From positions 1,178,001-1,242,000 of the forward strand of contig JAMXSV010000023.1 of the NCBI GenBank assembly GCA_027559495.1: a DNA stretch of 64,000 nucleotides, read 5' to 3'. Below, in pieces: positions 54,403-64,000 of this stretch. The notes below the pieces were generated by a model. It made no database searches and had not been told where the DNA came from. It was given only the letters and a program-made list of their open reading frames with translations. The DNA comes from Aurifilum marmelostoma (lineage: Eukaryota; Ascomycota; Sordariomycetes; Diaporthales; Cryphonectriaceae). The position numbers and the translations under genes were made by a program. How positions within the stretch are numbered: the stretch's first letter is position 1; each line of letters starts with the position of its first letter.

Positions 54403-56525
54403 CCTGTGAACACCAGTTTCTTGCGGCATGTCTACATGTGGACGAAACAACCGGGAGTAGTGATGTTTTTGACGGTAGCGATGAATAGAGCGTCTGAAGT
54501 CGTTAATCCAATGAATGATAATCAAGGTTAGCGGTCCTGCCTGGCTGGACACCGCGAACTATTTTATCATCTACTCCGATGGCTTGAAGCAGCTGATATG
54601 AGCAGAGTCAGTCGAGAGGATGCGCTGGATATCAGGGACTGACTACCCTAGGGTACTGACTGGAGCCGAAGATCGAGTAATCACGCAACAAATAAGTGAC
54701 TACCCTGAGTAAATGGGAATTGACGAATAGTGATTATACCGAGGGTAGCCATCTGAAATGCTACTAGTAATTAATCTCCGCACAGAAAGCCACCGTCCAA
54801 AGCTGATAACAAACTGCCCATCGCCAGTCACCGACAAATTCGACAATCATCATAATAGACCTAATTCAATTATCTACGCGGTCAGTGTCACTCTCTAGGC
54901 AGTTCCTATTTGAGCTAGAAGTCCGGTTTTCAAAGACAAGACGTAGCCAATCATCCCAGAGACGATCGTTGGTGTCTTGTTGTGCAGTCTGATTGGATAG
55001 CCCCTGGGAGCCTGATGAATTACTATCTCGTCCAACAAGTCTTGATGCCTTTTTTTTTTCCTTTTTCTTATGCACCCATGCAAAGTCTCATGGGAACACT
55101 CCAGAATCATATCGCACGTGGCAGGAATCCCTGTTGCTCCTTTCAGACCCCAGAACCAAAAAGAAAAACTCAATTAAAAATAATCATGCTTAATGGTCCG
55201 TATGCCAAGAGCATGCCATCTAGTGTTCTCAATATATGCCTTTCATATAAGTATGCTGTCCTGACTCGTACAGAGCCTCGCTAATCTTGCTTCAAGGGCA
55301 AGAAATTACCCACGGAGGTCGAGATCCTTGCAGGGGTTATGTCGATTCTATTTTGTGGTCTCTTCATTTGTCCTCGCCTAAACGAAAATGTCGAGGATAT
55401 ACTGCTGTGGTCTGTGCATGGAGTCCGTGGGCCGAGGGGGGAAGACAACTCTCGCCTGCCCTCCATTGCCCACTTTTGACAGGAGCAAAATTTCCGCTTC
55501 GGGGCTTCAGAGTCAGGGCAGCTTTGGAGGGGGTCCCCACTATGGTCCGGCACTCTTTGCTATAGTGCTGTACGTATATGTATGCGTACATAGTATATGT
55601 GTATACATCAGTAACCAGGAATCTGGGTCTCTAGGGGGCCTTTAGTGTGGTATCTGCCATTTTCTGGGACCCCCCTCCCCCCTTTGACTGCTTGCCCAGG
55701 GCTCGGCATCTTGGTGCGGAACCTTGCCAGGGGACCAGGGGAGAGAAAATCTGGCCATGAAGGGGACTCTAGAACTGGGACAAAGGTGGGGCCTTCCGAG
55801 TCTATAATCTCCGCATGGGTTGCCAACCACGTGTGAGCCTTGTTATTAGGGTATGTAGTGTAGTATCGGTCGGGTTGTTCAGAAGTCCGTATTGACGTGC
55901 CGCGTGCCTTAGATGGACTAAAACAAGCGCAGGGCAAAAGGAGAGAGAGAACAAAAAAAGGGGGGGGGGGGGAAGGAAAGAAAGAAGAGGAGAAAGGGGG
56001 GGGGGGGTATATTGGTCAAATTGTAAGTGCTATCCAGCCGCGGTGAGTAAACATTGGCAATTCACAGCAGTATCAACAGATAACGCGGTACGAGTTGGTT
56101 GGCCAGGCTGTCTTTGACAACATGGTATAGGCCACACAACAACGGTATACCGATTGCCCCCCAATGGGCGGCGAATTGGTTACCAGTCCTGCACACCTTT
56201 TTTTTTAAGTGTCAACGTTCCCAGGCCTCGATCCACTCGAGCTGTCCAGGCCTTTTTCAATGTAACATTGTCGGCCCCACAGAGAGGATCTCTCAGGAGA
56301 TTCTCTGGGTAGACCAGGGGGACCCCGATAGGCACAATTCAGGGGACGGCTGTGGATAGAATCGCATTCGTTAAAATGCATGTCGTGATTTTTTTGTGCT
56401 TTTGTCGTAGAGAACAAAAAGAGCCGCTCAGGGTCGTCAAACGGAGGTCGTCTGCTGCTTACTCCATAACCAATTTTCCCCCGCTCGACGTTTATTGAGA
56501 ATCGCAGTCCAAAAGAAGAAGAAGA
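54403..56525. other. 2.1-kb intergenic region upstream of the FAD monooxygenase
   Basis: No gene supported. Contents: a perfect palindrome TACCCTAGGGTA at 54644-54655 with related CTACCC/GGGTAG motifs nearby, G-runs near 55960-56007, and alternating TA/TG sequence at about 55571-55605. ORFs overlapping here on both strands mostly use non-ATG starts. Confidence 0.5.
54644..54655. repeat. 12-bp perfect palindrome with nearby related motifs
   Basis: TACCCTAGGGTA; CTACCCTGAG follows about 50 nt later and GAGGGTAGCC about 90 nt later. Could be a binding site cluster. Confidence 0.6.
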
Positions 56526-57950
56526 ATGGGATTCAAAGCCATTGTCATAGGCGGCGGCCTGGCGGGCCTCGGAATCGCCCACTGTTTTTCCAAAGCTGGA
56601 ATCGACTATGTTGTTTTGGAACGGAACGAGGAGATATGCATTCCCGACGGGGCCTCGATGGCCATGTGGCCTCACAACGCGCGAATTCTCGACCAACTGG
56701 GTCTGTTGGAAGGAGCACAGGCGCTGGACAGCCATATCAAGCTGAAGACAAACGTGAGGAAAGATGGCTCGGTCATCGGGAAGAGCAATATGATGGAGAG
56801 CATCGGTCTCAGGTCAGTGGTTTTCTCCGCTGGGGAAATGGAACGGCCTGAACAAGTATGACTGTGCTTACACGATAGCTCTCGAAGACTCGGACACGAC
56901 TGGATGTGCTTCCACCGGCCAGAGTTTCTGAGATTTCTGTACGAGCAGTTGCCGGATCGTGAAGCACGGATGTTGGGCGGCAAAGCCCTAGAAAAGATCG
57001 AGAAGACAGGAGAGGGGGTCCGGGTGACGTGCAAGGACGGAAGTGTCCACGAAGGCTCGATTGTCATAGGCGCAGACGGCGTCAACAGCTCGGTCAGAAA
57101 ACACCTCGCCAGTGAGCTGTCAGATCCGAAACTCGAGAAGCCATTCACGACGGCATACCGAGGCCTGTTCGGCTGGTCGACGTGGACCAAAGGGATCGAA
57201 GATGGGCATCTTTACGAGATGCACGGAGACAAGACAAGCATACAGTTGATACCGGGCAAGGACATGGTCATGTTCCTCGTGTATGACCGCTTGCCAGCAG
57301 ACACAAAGGAAAGCATACGGTGCTCCGAGGAGGAGAAGGAAAAGCTTGCGAGCGAGGTGGCTGACTACTATGTCACGGACTCTGTCCAGTTCAAGGACCT
57401 TTGGGGTCAAGCCCAGTGGTCGTTCTGCTCGGGACTCGAGGAGGGCACGGCTGAGAAATGGTACGGTGACCGGATCGTGTTGGTGGGAGACACGGTGCAC
57501 AAGATGACGCCGAATGTCGGGCTCGGCCTGAACAGTGGCTGGCAATCAGCTGCCGTGCTCACGAACGGACTTCGAAGTCTGTTACAGAAGAACCCGGAGC
57601 CCAGCACAGAGGCGCTGAATGCGATCTTCAAGGATTATCAGGAGATACGGAAAAAGGATGCGTCGGACATGGTCGAGATCTCGGGGCTCTACACAAGAGT
57701 TGTCGCGTGGAACAACCCGGTGTGGAAGTTTGTGGATCAGTATGTCACCAAGTATATTGGAGGTGACAACAAGCTACTTGATCTGCTCATGATACCGATG
57801 GTCAGGAAGGGAAATGTTTTGGATTTCCTGAGCGAGAACCACTTCAGAACGGGAACTACGACGTGGGTCAAGGGCCAGACAGTTGCCCCGAAGGCAGCTG
57901 AGCAAGTGGAGAGTACCACAGCACCGAGCGCTGCAGAAGTTGCTGCATGA
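56526..57950 (+). CDS. Class A FAD-dependent monooxygenase
   Basis: Exons 56526-56812 and 56879-57950 (GTCAGT donor, ACGATAG acceptor), 452 residues. Flavoprotein hydroxylase/epoxidase family using NAD(P)H, FAD and oxygen. The dinucleotide motif GGGLAGLGIAHCF (about 9-21) begins right at the N-terminus, the NAD(P)H/FAD motif IGADGVNSSVRK is mid-protein, and the third FAD motif GDTVHKMTPNVGLGLNSG follows. The sequence resembles the PaxM/zeaxanthin-epoxidase-like branch found in fungal secondary metabolism; the C-terminus here is a short polar Ala/Pro tail instead of the membrane helices seen in some of that branch. No prenyltransferase, PKS, NRPS or transporter is adjacent, so I cannot tie it to a cluster. 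Flavoenzyme sure, substrate unknown. Confidence 0.92.
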
Positions 57951-58730
57951 AATCGCATGACCGGGGCGATGGACAGGCGGGGGGAGGACTCACAGCTTGA
58001 CCAGCGCTATCAGTATATATATATAAATATTTGTATTTTTGACGCAGACATACCCGAAATAGCATTTGTTCTACCATCTCTACCTTGTACATGATGGAGT
58101 CGGAGCAGTGGTCGCAGGACTTTGTTGATTTCCCCCCAGGTTTTGGTGATGTTTGGCCATCCTCAGTATTCATCGACCAGCCTTATTCTGCCTACATCAA
58201 GTTGGCAGATTCAGCACAAGCACGCTGGCATGGAAAAGCAGAGTCACAGAACAGCAACCCGAGGACGCAAATGGGTTGGCCGAGATAAGTGACTAGGCTC
58301 CATATCTCCTTAGGTCTCTTTTCCTTACAACATTCTTGCACCATATGCAGAGAGGATCATTTATTACAGGTCACAATGCCAGTCAATATCAGTAGGTACC
58401 TCTGAGATAAGATAAGCGAGTGAAATTTGTGGGTATTGTGATCATATACTGGGATCGTCCATCGCACCGGAAATCCACTGCTATGTACGTGATGTACTTG
58501 TACGGACGTACTGTGTACGCTGCTTACTTAACCAGACCCACCAAGGTTGACCAATCGAGTGACATGGAAAGAAAACAATGACTGACCTCAACGCTGCAAG
58601 CCCCAGCCGGCGCAAGTGCTAAGCTATCTACAGCTTCCTGCCCCCCCCCCCCCCAAAAGGTTCACACCCAGGTTCACAAAGCTCGCCCTGCTGAAAAGAA
58701 CCCATTTTGCAGCCCTCTTTCATAGACAGA
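57951..58730. other. Intergenic region, FAD monooxygenase / BOL3
   Basis: Contains a TATATATATAAATATTT-type AT tract at about 58015-58032 and a C-run at about 58641-58655 upstream of the BOL3 start. No gene seen. Confidence 0.5.
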
Positions 58731-59252
58731 ATGCTTTGTCAGGGGTGCACCAAGCTGCTCCGAGGCAGCCGTGCCGCAGCACCGCCAATTCGCGCCGCCA
58801 ACCGCGCCCTGTCAAATGCCCCGGCAAAGCGAGCAAGAGCCCTGTCCACAGTGACCCCAGCAGCAGCCTGGCAGCACCGTCACCTCCGAGCCAGAACCAA
58901 CCCTTCGATACCGTCCCCAGCAGTTCGAAGCTTCCACCCAGCACCCGCCCTCCACAGACCAGCCGCTTCTCCCGCCGAGTCGGAATCGCCGTCCTCTACA
59001 ACCCCCGAAAAGCCAGACTTTCTCGACGAGGCAGAGTCTGTCATCTGGGACCGCCTGATGGCCGAGTTCAGCCCCGTCGAGCTGGTGGTCCAGGACATAT
59101 CAGGCGGGTGCGGATCGATGTATGGAATCGAGATCAGCTCGGAGAAGTTCCGTGGCGCGAACATGCTGAAGCAGCAGAGGATGGTGAACGCAGTGCTGGG
59201 CGATCTTATGAAAGGGTGGCATGGGTGTCAGCTCAAGACGAGGGTGCCATGA
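58731..59252 (+). CDS. BOL3: Mitochondrial BolA-like protein 3 (iron-sulfur cluster assembly)
   Basis: 173 residues, intronless. Start is the ATG at 58731; the earlier frame start is TTG. The first 80 residues are rich in Ala, Arg, Ser and Pro and lack acidic residues, a classic mitochondrial presequence. The BolA domain covers about 97-173: LVVQDISGGCGSMYGIEI, then SEKFRGANMLKQQRMVNAVL and KGWHGCQLKTRVP. Cys127 and His164 are the residues that in BolA3 bind a bridging [2Fe-2S] cluster with the monothiol glutaredoxin (Grx5). The family helps pass 4Fe-4S clusters to targets such as lipoate synthase and succinate dehydrogenase in the matrix. Identification is firm from the domain and targeting sequence. 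An overlapping longer frame (58616-59467) is a shadow. Confidence 0.95.
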   Translation: MLCQGCTKLLRGSRAAAPPIRAANRALSNAPAKRARALSTVTPAAAWQHRHLRARTNPSIPSPAVRSFHPAPALHRPAASPAESESPSSTTPEKPDFLDEAESVIWDRLMAEFSPVELVVQDISGGCGSMYGIEISSEKFRGANMLKQQRMVNAVLGDLMKGWHGCQLKTRVP

Positions 59253-59918
59253 TCAGGCCGGTCAAGATGGAGCTGAGCACCAGCCTGATGAGGGGGCAAT
59301 ACGACATTTGGCGCAAGTCCCTGGGCCGTGGACATTGGGCAGAATACTGCTCGTATGGACGCAGTCTAGGCTATCCACTGGCAATGATACCCAAGGGCAT
59401 GTTGATACCTCGACATCATAAATTACCTGCGCGTCTCCAAAAACATGCACAAAGGTCTGCCATCTGAAGATGCAGCAACAGATCTGACCTGGAGACATGG
59501 AGGCATCTCTGTGGTGGTACAACTACCTCTATGACCAACGCCACAGAAGGTTATTATGTGCATGCGTCATGGTCTGAGGAGGGAGCGGGTTTACACCCAG
59601 GCTGTGCATCGAGAGCTCTGCAGCATACTCTTGCCCATATAATCATCTAATGCTTCTGTAATGAAATGTGTCCACCATCGCCCTTCTTTTGGCCTTTGCC
59701 ATCCATGTCAGCTTGTCAATATAGGTTATAAACATCCATGTCCGCATCCTGCAATGAAGTTATGCTTGCGACGCGTCAAAGCAACAACATGGAGAATAGA
59801 TCCCTGTTATTGATCCTAAACTAAACCCAAGTCCACCCTGCTGAAGGGTGTGTCCATTTGTCTGCTTCTTGTCTCCCTCCATTGTTCGACTTGCTATGAT
59901 AGTCTGGTTGACTTCATG
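59253..59918. other. Intergenic region between convergent genes
   Basis: No gene or RNA seen; it holds the 3' ends of BOL3 and of the small minus-strand gene. Confidence 0.5.
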
Positions 59919-60272
59919 CTAGACTTGGGCTTTGTTTGGGGAGGAAGCGGAGGTTTCTACACCCTCCTCCACAGATTCTGGTGTCTCGGTCACAGAAAAG
60001 TCCTCCTCAGGCTGTGCTGCTTCCTTTCTCTCACAGCGCCAGCACTTGCCACCCTGCGGCCATTTCTCTTTGATGGGAAAGGGGAACTCTGGCAGCAGCC
60101 AGCATTGTCGTCCAGAGTTTGCGGCCTTGAGACAGCCTCTGTCGTCGAGGGAGGGACCAACAGGGGTCAATTTGTGCTGCAGAGAGGAAAAAGAATACAT
60201 GTCAGTATGGGATGCATTCACAATAATGCGAAAGGGAAGGCTGAAGGCTTTATGTGGTGGCTTAGACGCCAT
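59919..60272 (-). CDS. Small hypothetical protein, possibly two exons
   Basis: ATG at 60272. Read as one exon it gives 117 residues. A typical intron can also be seen at 60221-60177: GTGAAT donor, TACTGACA branch, CTCTCTGCAG acceptor, 45 nt and a multiple of three, leaving 102 residues. The strong pyrimidine-cag acceptor is what made me notice the gene. The product includes CWLLPEFPFPIKEKWPQGG, a CWRC motif, then an acidic Glu/Thr/Ser tail ending in PNKAQV. No signal peptide and no family recognised. Coding status moderate. Confidence 0.4.
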   Translation of the reverse strand: MASKPPHKAFSLPFRIIVNASHTDMYSFSSLQHKLTPVGPSLDDRGCLKAANSGRQCWLLPEFPFPIKEKWPQGGKCWRCERKEAAQPEEDFSVTETPESVEEGVETSASSPNKAQV

Positions 60273-61583
60273 ATGGTATGGGGATATCTTACACCGCAGT
60301 CGAGGATGAAATTGACCCAGCGACACATCTTGATTGGTTCCAGGGGAGGTTGAATGGAAGATCGAAAGTCTATGGGCGTCTTTCAGTTCTGTGGTATTTG
60401 TTGTTGCACTGGAGACTGGACATAAGTGTTGGAGTGAGCTTGGAAGACGCGTTTCTCTCACAGTCAACAGCATATGAGGGTGGTTTCAATTGATAAATTA
60501 CGTCTGCTAGGCAGAACATTCACAGCAGTTGGGGGTTCTAGTAAATTCGATTTTGATGATTGTCAACTGTGGTCCATTCCCCCCCCCCCTTTTCAAAACT
60601 TCTCCCATCTGCCCTGTTGCAACTTCACCCAGCCTTGCTTACTTGAAGTATGCAGCGAAGCAGCCAGACCTGAGAAGTGAGGGGGGTAATCAAGTCCTGG
60701 ACTATACAAAATCAGGTACCCTGCGGTCCTTGCACGATATGCCAAAGTATTTGGGAGGGCAGAGACTGATAGCTTTCCCCTGTTTTGCAAGCTTCGACCA
60801 ATCTCAGACATCAACCTTCTTCTCTTTTCCACAAAAAATGCGTTAGGGAGTAGCTTTGGGTGTGACATTATCCATTGTATGATATCGAAAATCAAAGTAC
60901 CTAGGCCCAACCCTATGTATGAATAGACAGTCATATTTTCGACAAATATCATCTCCTAGCTTGGGCTCACCTAAGCAGGAGAAAAAAATGGTGCTGGCCG
61001 TTATATATATAGAGTCCATAATTGCTCAAGCGGGGCTACAAGGAAGAAAACTTCCAACTTCTTTCCTCATGTCCAGATGTCTGCTTTATGCTAGTAATGA
61101 ATGGGCCTATCTAAGTACAAGAACTGCCTGAAGCCTATGATAAATATTTTCTTCTTCACAGCCACCGTCGGTTAACATATGCCCAGCAGCCCAGGAAATC
61201 AGGTAGATATTGTGCAAGATTCAAGACATGCATAACACAGCAAAGGTATCTAATAGGGCTTCTGCACATTTGGATTAGGACTTGACCAATTGTATCCCCG
61301 AATCTTTCTCTGCTCATTCTGTAGGTCCACGTAAATCTTAAGAACCAAATTGGGCTGCCTAAGATTAAGAACGCTAGCTCGTCATCAGCATCCAGGTAGC
61401 AGGGCACAGCGCCGACATTCAAGTAATTATACTAAGAAGCTTATGATAATGTCTGTCGGTTCAGAAGGAAATAACTTTCCCAGGGTTAGCATTACACACC
61501 TCACTGGAAGACTTGCTCGCTCATCACAGACACATAGCCAATGTAGCCGTCTTCCGACCTTGGATTTAATATCTCAGCCAGCC
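60273..61583. other. Intergenic region upstream of the aldo/keto reductase relic
   Basis: No supportable gene. A C-run lies near 60581. From about 60840 to 61560 the sequence is AT-richer and has no convincing frames. Confidence 0.5.
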
Positions 61584-62641
61584 ATGAAGTATCAATTTCT
61601 TGGCTGAACAGGCCTTAAGGTCTCTGTGATGGGGCTTGGGAGTTGGCTGGCATATGGTGGAGATGTTGCTGAAGGTGCAGCATTTATGTCGTCTTTTGAT
61701 CATTTCACAAGAGTGGAATGAGCGTCAGCTGATATGATGCACTCCGCCGTTAGAAGCCACATTTCAGTGCATTGAAACCGCGTACGAGGCGGGCTTCAAC
61801 TTCTTCGATACTGCGTAGGAATATGGCGGTGGCAATGCCGAGGCTTCACTGGGCAAGGCCATCAGGCATCTCCGTTGGAAGCAGAATGATCTGGTCAGCT
61901 CGACCCAGGTGAGTTACACCGCCAGACACACTGCCTTATGCTGTTCCATTTCTTGTCTAACCTGCCATCATAGCTTTCTCACGGTGCCGCCAACTCGAAC
62001 AGGCTTGGTAATCCGCTGAACAACAACGGCTTGTCCCGCAAGCACATACACGGCGAGATGCTGACAGGCTGGGCCTGATCGGGCCCGCGGTCGAGCAACC
62101 GCAGCCCAATCTGCTAGAGCAGGAGAAGGTGGGGCATGAGCTCAGTTGGCTGTATACGGCGCACGGCACCGGCCTGACGACGCTTGCGCCGGTGAAAATG
62201 GGCATCCTGACGGGCAAATACAATGATGTGACGGAGCCGCCGGCTGGAAGCAGGTATTCGTCTAATGATTGCCCCAGGCCAAACTTCCCATGCCCCATTC
62301 TGGTTCGAGCAAGACTTCGAATGCAAAGCTAAGTGAATATGCACGACACACAGGATGGCCGAGAGCAGTGGGACGGTAGCTAAGCATCTGTCCAAGACCT
62401 CGGGACGTCTGGAGACGAGACGTGGAAGAGCCGGCTTGCTGTTGTCGCCGGTCTCAAGCCCATTGCTGAGAAGCTTGGCTGCACCTTGGCTCAGCTGTCT
62501 CTGGCCTGGATCTTGATGAATCCACAGGTATCCGCACTGATCCTGGGAGCGCCTCGCCCCAAGCAGATCCGCGAGAATCTGGAGGTGAAGGCCAAGTTGA
62601 CGACAGAGGTTGTGGACAGAATTGAGGGCGCGGTACTGTAA
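61584..62641 (+). pseudogene. Decayed aldo/keto reductase (Kv-beta/AKR6-like)
   Basis: Recognisable in pieces across several frames. It starts MKYQFLG then a TGA stop (61605-61607), then TGLKVSVMGLGSWLAYGG. After a likely intron it reads TFQCIETAYEAGFNFFDTA, a TAG stop (61816-61818), then EYGGGNAEASLGKAIRH. A GTGAGT-CATAG intron leads to GAANSNRLGNPLNNNGLS RKHI, where about 100 codons including the catalytic centre are missing. It resumes in another frame at ADRLGLIGPAVEQPQ, continues TAHGTGLTTLAPVKMGILTG, loses another piece near 62270, and ends with LGCTLAQLSLAWILMNPQVS to a TAA at 62639-62641. Both stops could come from C-to-T changes (CGA to TGA, CAG to TAG). Not functional as given. Confidence 0.88.
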
Positions 62642-63272
62642 AGAAGAAACCAAAGGAAATGCCGCTTTGATTTGATCAAGCCATCTATGAGGTGGAAATT
62701 AAGATTGGAACACAATTTTCCCATAGGTAAAGATATACAAGTGAATGGACGCCATGCTGATGGGTGGTAGTCGAAGAGGTTTCTATTTACGAGCCCCGTG
62801 ATTTCTAAAACAGTTGATTGGCTCACTGAAAGAGATTCAGAGGTCAGGGTATGGCGGGTGCTAGAGGGCCACAGGGGGGTTCTGCAGGTGCTGACAGGGG
62901 CCTAACCCTGTACGCATTTGGCGTGACGGTCCTGCTGGGATTGGTGGAGTTGGGGTTTGTTGGAGTCATCGGCGCGTTACTGTATTTTGCGGAGAGAGCA
63001 AGAGTGACGGAGTCAACAAAGGTGTTCCTACTTCCACTTCGCTTTGAAACCCTCTGCTCGTCAAGCAACCTCAAAGATCAACAACAACACCCGTCAGAAC
63101 AACAAGCTGCTATTTTCATCCTCAAACAAGAGCGAAGATCTCCAGACTTGCGCATCCGCATCCCGAAGACCCGCAAATCTAGCCTGAAGCAACGCGCGAA
63201 ACGACGTTTGTCGATCCACTCCATCAACCATCAAACCAGCCAATCCCTTTGTCAAAGCGCATAGAAGCAGCA
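62642..63272. other. Intergenic region upstream of the deaminase
   Basis: A 137-codon ATG ORF at 62851-63264 contains one hydrophobic stretch (LYAFGVTVLLGLVELGFVG) but then Gln/Lys/Arg-rich sequence typical of a leader, and it ends where the deaminase begins. I treat it as promoter and 5' leader. Confidence 0.4.
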
Positions 63273-64000
63273 ATGAAGGCCGATTCGTACCTCAATCTCT
63301 GTGTCGAGCAGGCCCGCCTCTCGCCGCTCCATTACCGCCATGGCTGCGTCGTCGTCAAGGGCGGGAAGGTCGTGGGCCAGGGCTACAACGATTACCGCCC
63401 TGGCTTTGATGGCGGCAGTACCCTGAAGACCGGCGTCCTGCCCAAGACTGCCTCCTCTTTTGCCGATGATGGCACCAAGTCCAAGCCCGATAAGAAGCAT
63501 CTGGCAACCAGTACCAAGTTCAAGCCTGTCGAGACCATCACTGGAAATTGTGGCGGTGGCCATCACACCAATGCCCACTTGTCTATGCATTCCGAGATGA
63601 TGGCTATCAACTCTGCCCTGGCCTCATCTTCTACCCTGGCTGCCAATACCGTGTCGCATGTTAAACCTCAGTTCAAATTATCGGGTGATTCTAAACGAAA
63701 CCGTGCCTCACGCAACCAGACCCTCTCCGCCTACGTCCGCGCCGTCTGCCTCGAGACTGCCTGCGGCGCGGATGCCCAGCAGCACCAACAACGTACCAGC
63801 AAGGCTCAGGCTGACGAGTGGCATTTTGAACCCCTTGCATATCGATGCGGCAGCCTCTCATCAGAAGTCCAAGGTGAAAGGTCATCATCATCAAGATCCG
63901 AGTCATCACGAAGCGGAGGAGTACCTCTGCGGAAAGCCACAGCTTGCGTACAACTCCAAGCAGACCGACCAGTACAAGTCGCGTAAGAAGTCTCGGAAAT
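63273..64000 (+). CDS. Cytidine/deoxycytidylate-type deaminase, cut by right window edge
   Basis: Start is the ATG at 63273 (the longer frame begins at TTG). The N-terminus reads MKADSYLNLCVEQARLSPLH, followed by HGCVVVKGGKVVGQGYNDY, the substrate strand of the fold, and HSEMMAINSALA with the zinc-ligand His and proton-shuttle Glu of the HxE motif. The second zinc motif (PCxxC) has not appeared by 64000 and should lie beyond the window. Between these motifs is a long low-complexity Ser/Thr/Lys insert. The main frame ends at a stop at 63984-63986, but from about 63840 a +1 frame gives a convincing continuation (IDAAASHQKSKVKG, then EEYLCGKPQLAYNSKQTDQY) to the edge, so an intron or a one-base error lies between about 63720 and 63850. 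Zinc-deaminase family fairly sure, substrate unknown. Confidence 0.75.

Noticed and set aside
56526..57950. Core of a secondary-metabolite cluster
   Set aside because: No backbone enzyme, transporter or regulator within the window beside the FAD monooxygenase.
62851..63264. 137-codon ATG ORF before the deaminase, with one hydrophobic stretch
   Set aside because: Its second half looks like a Gln/Lys leader and it abuts the deaminase start; more likely 5' leader.
1..64000. CRISPR array, prophage, intact transposon or viral insertion
   Set aside because: No regularly spaced repeats, no phage genes, no transposase or reverse transcriptase frames; the only repeats are short simple-sequence tracts and small inverted repeats.

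Overview
This is a eukaryotic window from a filamentous ascomycete (Pezizomycotina; Sordariomycetes is my guess, from general gene style rather than a diagnostic marker). The evidence is short introns (45-150 nt) with GTRNGT/GC donors and YAG acceptors, GC-rich coding exons between pyrimidine-rich or AT-rich intergenic DNA, many simple-sequence tracts, no operons, a PTS1-tailed 4CL-like ligase, a large-subunit catalase, a fungal sedolisin and an intron-containing tRNA-Pro. I could not assign a species.

Layout. 1-10 kb: a GNAT gene cut by the left edge (-), a flavohemoglobin (-), a membrane-anchored sialidase-fold/GH93-like enzyme (+) and an orphan MGAAAS protein (+). 10-22 kb: a four-exon ferric reductase (-), a 730-residue nuclear-type coiled-coil protein (-) and a five-exon peroxisomal acyl-CoA ligase (+). 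22-36 kb: an arylsulfotransferase-family protein with a C-terminal membrane anchor (+), a large-subunit catalase with a DJ-1-like tail (+), a His-rich small protein (-) and a 71-residue two-exon protein (-). 36-44 kb: tRNA-Pro(AGG) (-), a seven-exon sedolisin (+), a secreted Kex2-processed protein (+) and an AT-rich island. 44-54 kb: a nucleoside-hydrolase-like gene (+), a CaCA cation exchanger (-), a secreted carboxylesterase (-) and a protein-kinase-like gene (+). 56-64 kb: an FAD monooxygenase (+), mitochondrial BolA3/BOL3 (+), a small hypothetical gene (-), a decayed aldo/keto reductase (+) and a deaminase running off the right edge (+).

The genes are independent single units, not one pathway. 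Loose themes are oxidative/nitrosative defence (flavohemoglobin, catalase), iron uptake (ferric reductase), secreted hydrolysis (sedolisin, esterase, GH93-like) and redox or Fe-S metabolism (BOL3, FAD monooxygenase). I see no convincing biosynthetic cluster, CRISPR array, intact transposon or virus.

The most useful observations are: single-base frame breaks at G/C homopolymers in three otherwise intact genes (26163-26168, 32099-32103, 50542-50547), which look like assembly errors; two GC-AG introns; an aldo/keto reductase pseudogene with stops and deletions; a trinucleotide-repeat poly-Thr tract inside flavohemoglobin; an orphan membrane-anchor exon downstream of the arylsulfotransferase gene; and degenerate active sites in the nucleoside-hydrolase-like and kinase-like proteins. 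Exon boundaries were worked out by hand from splice motifs and frame continuity, and no alignment or RNA evidence was available. Family assignments rest on remembered motifs.
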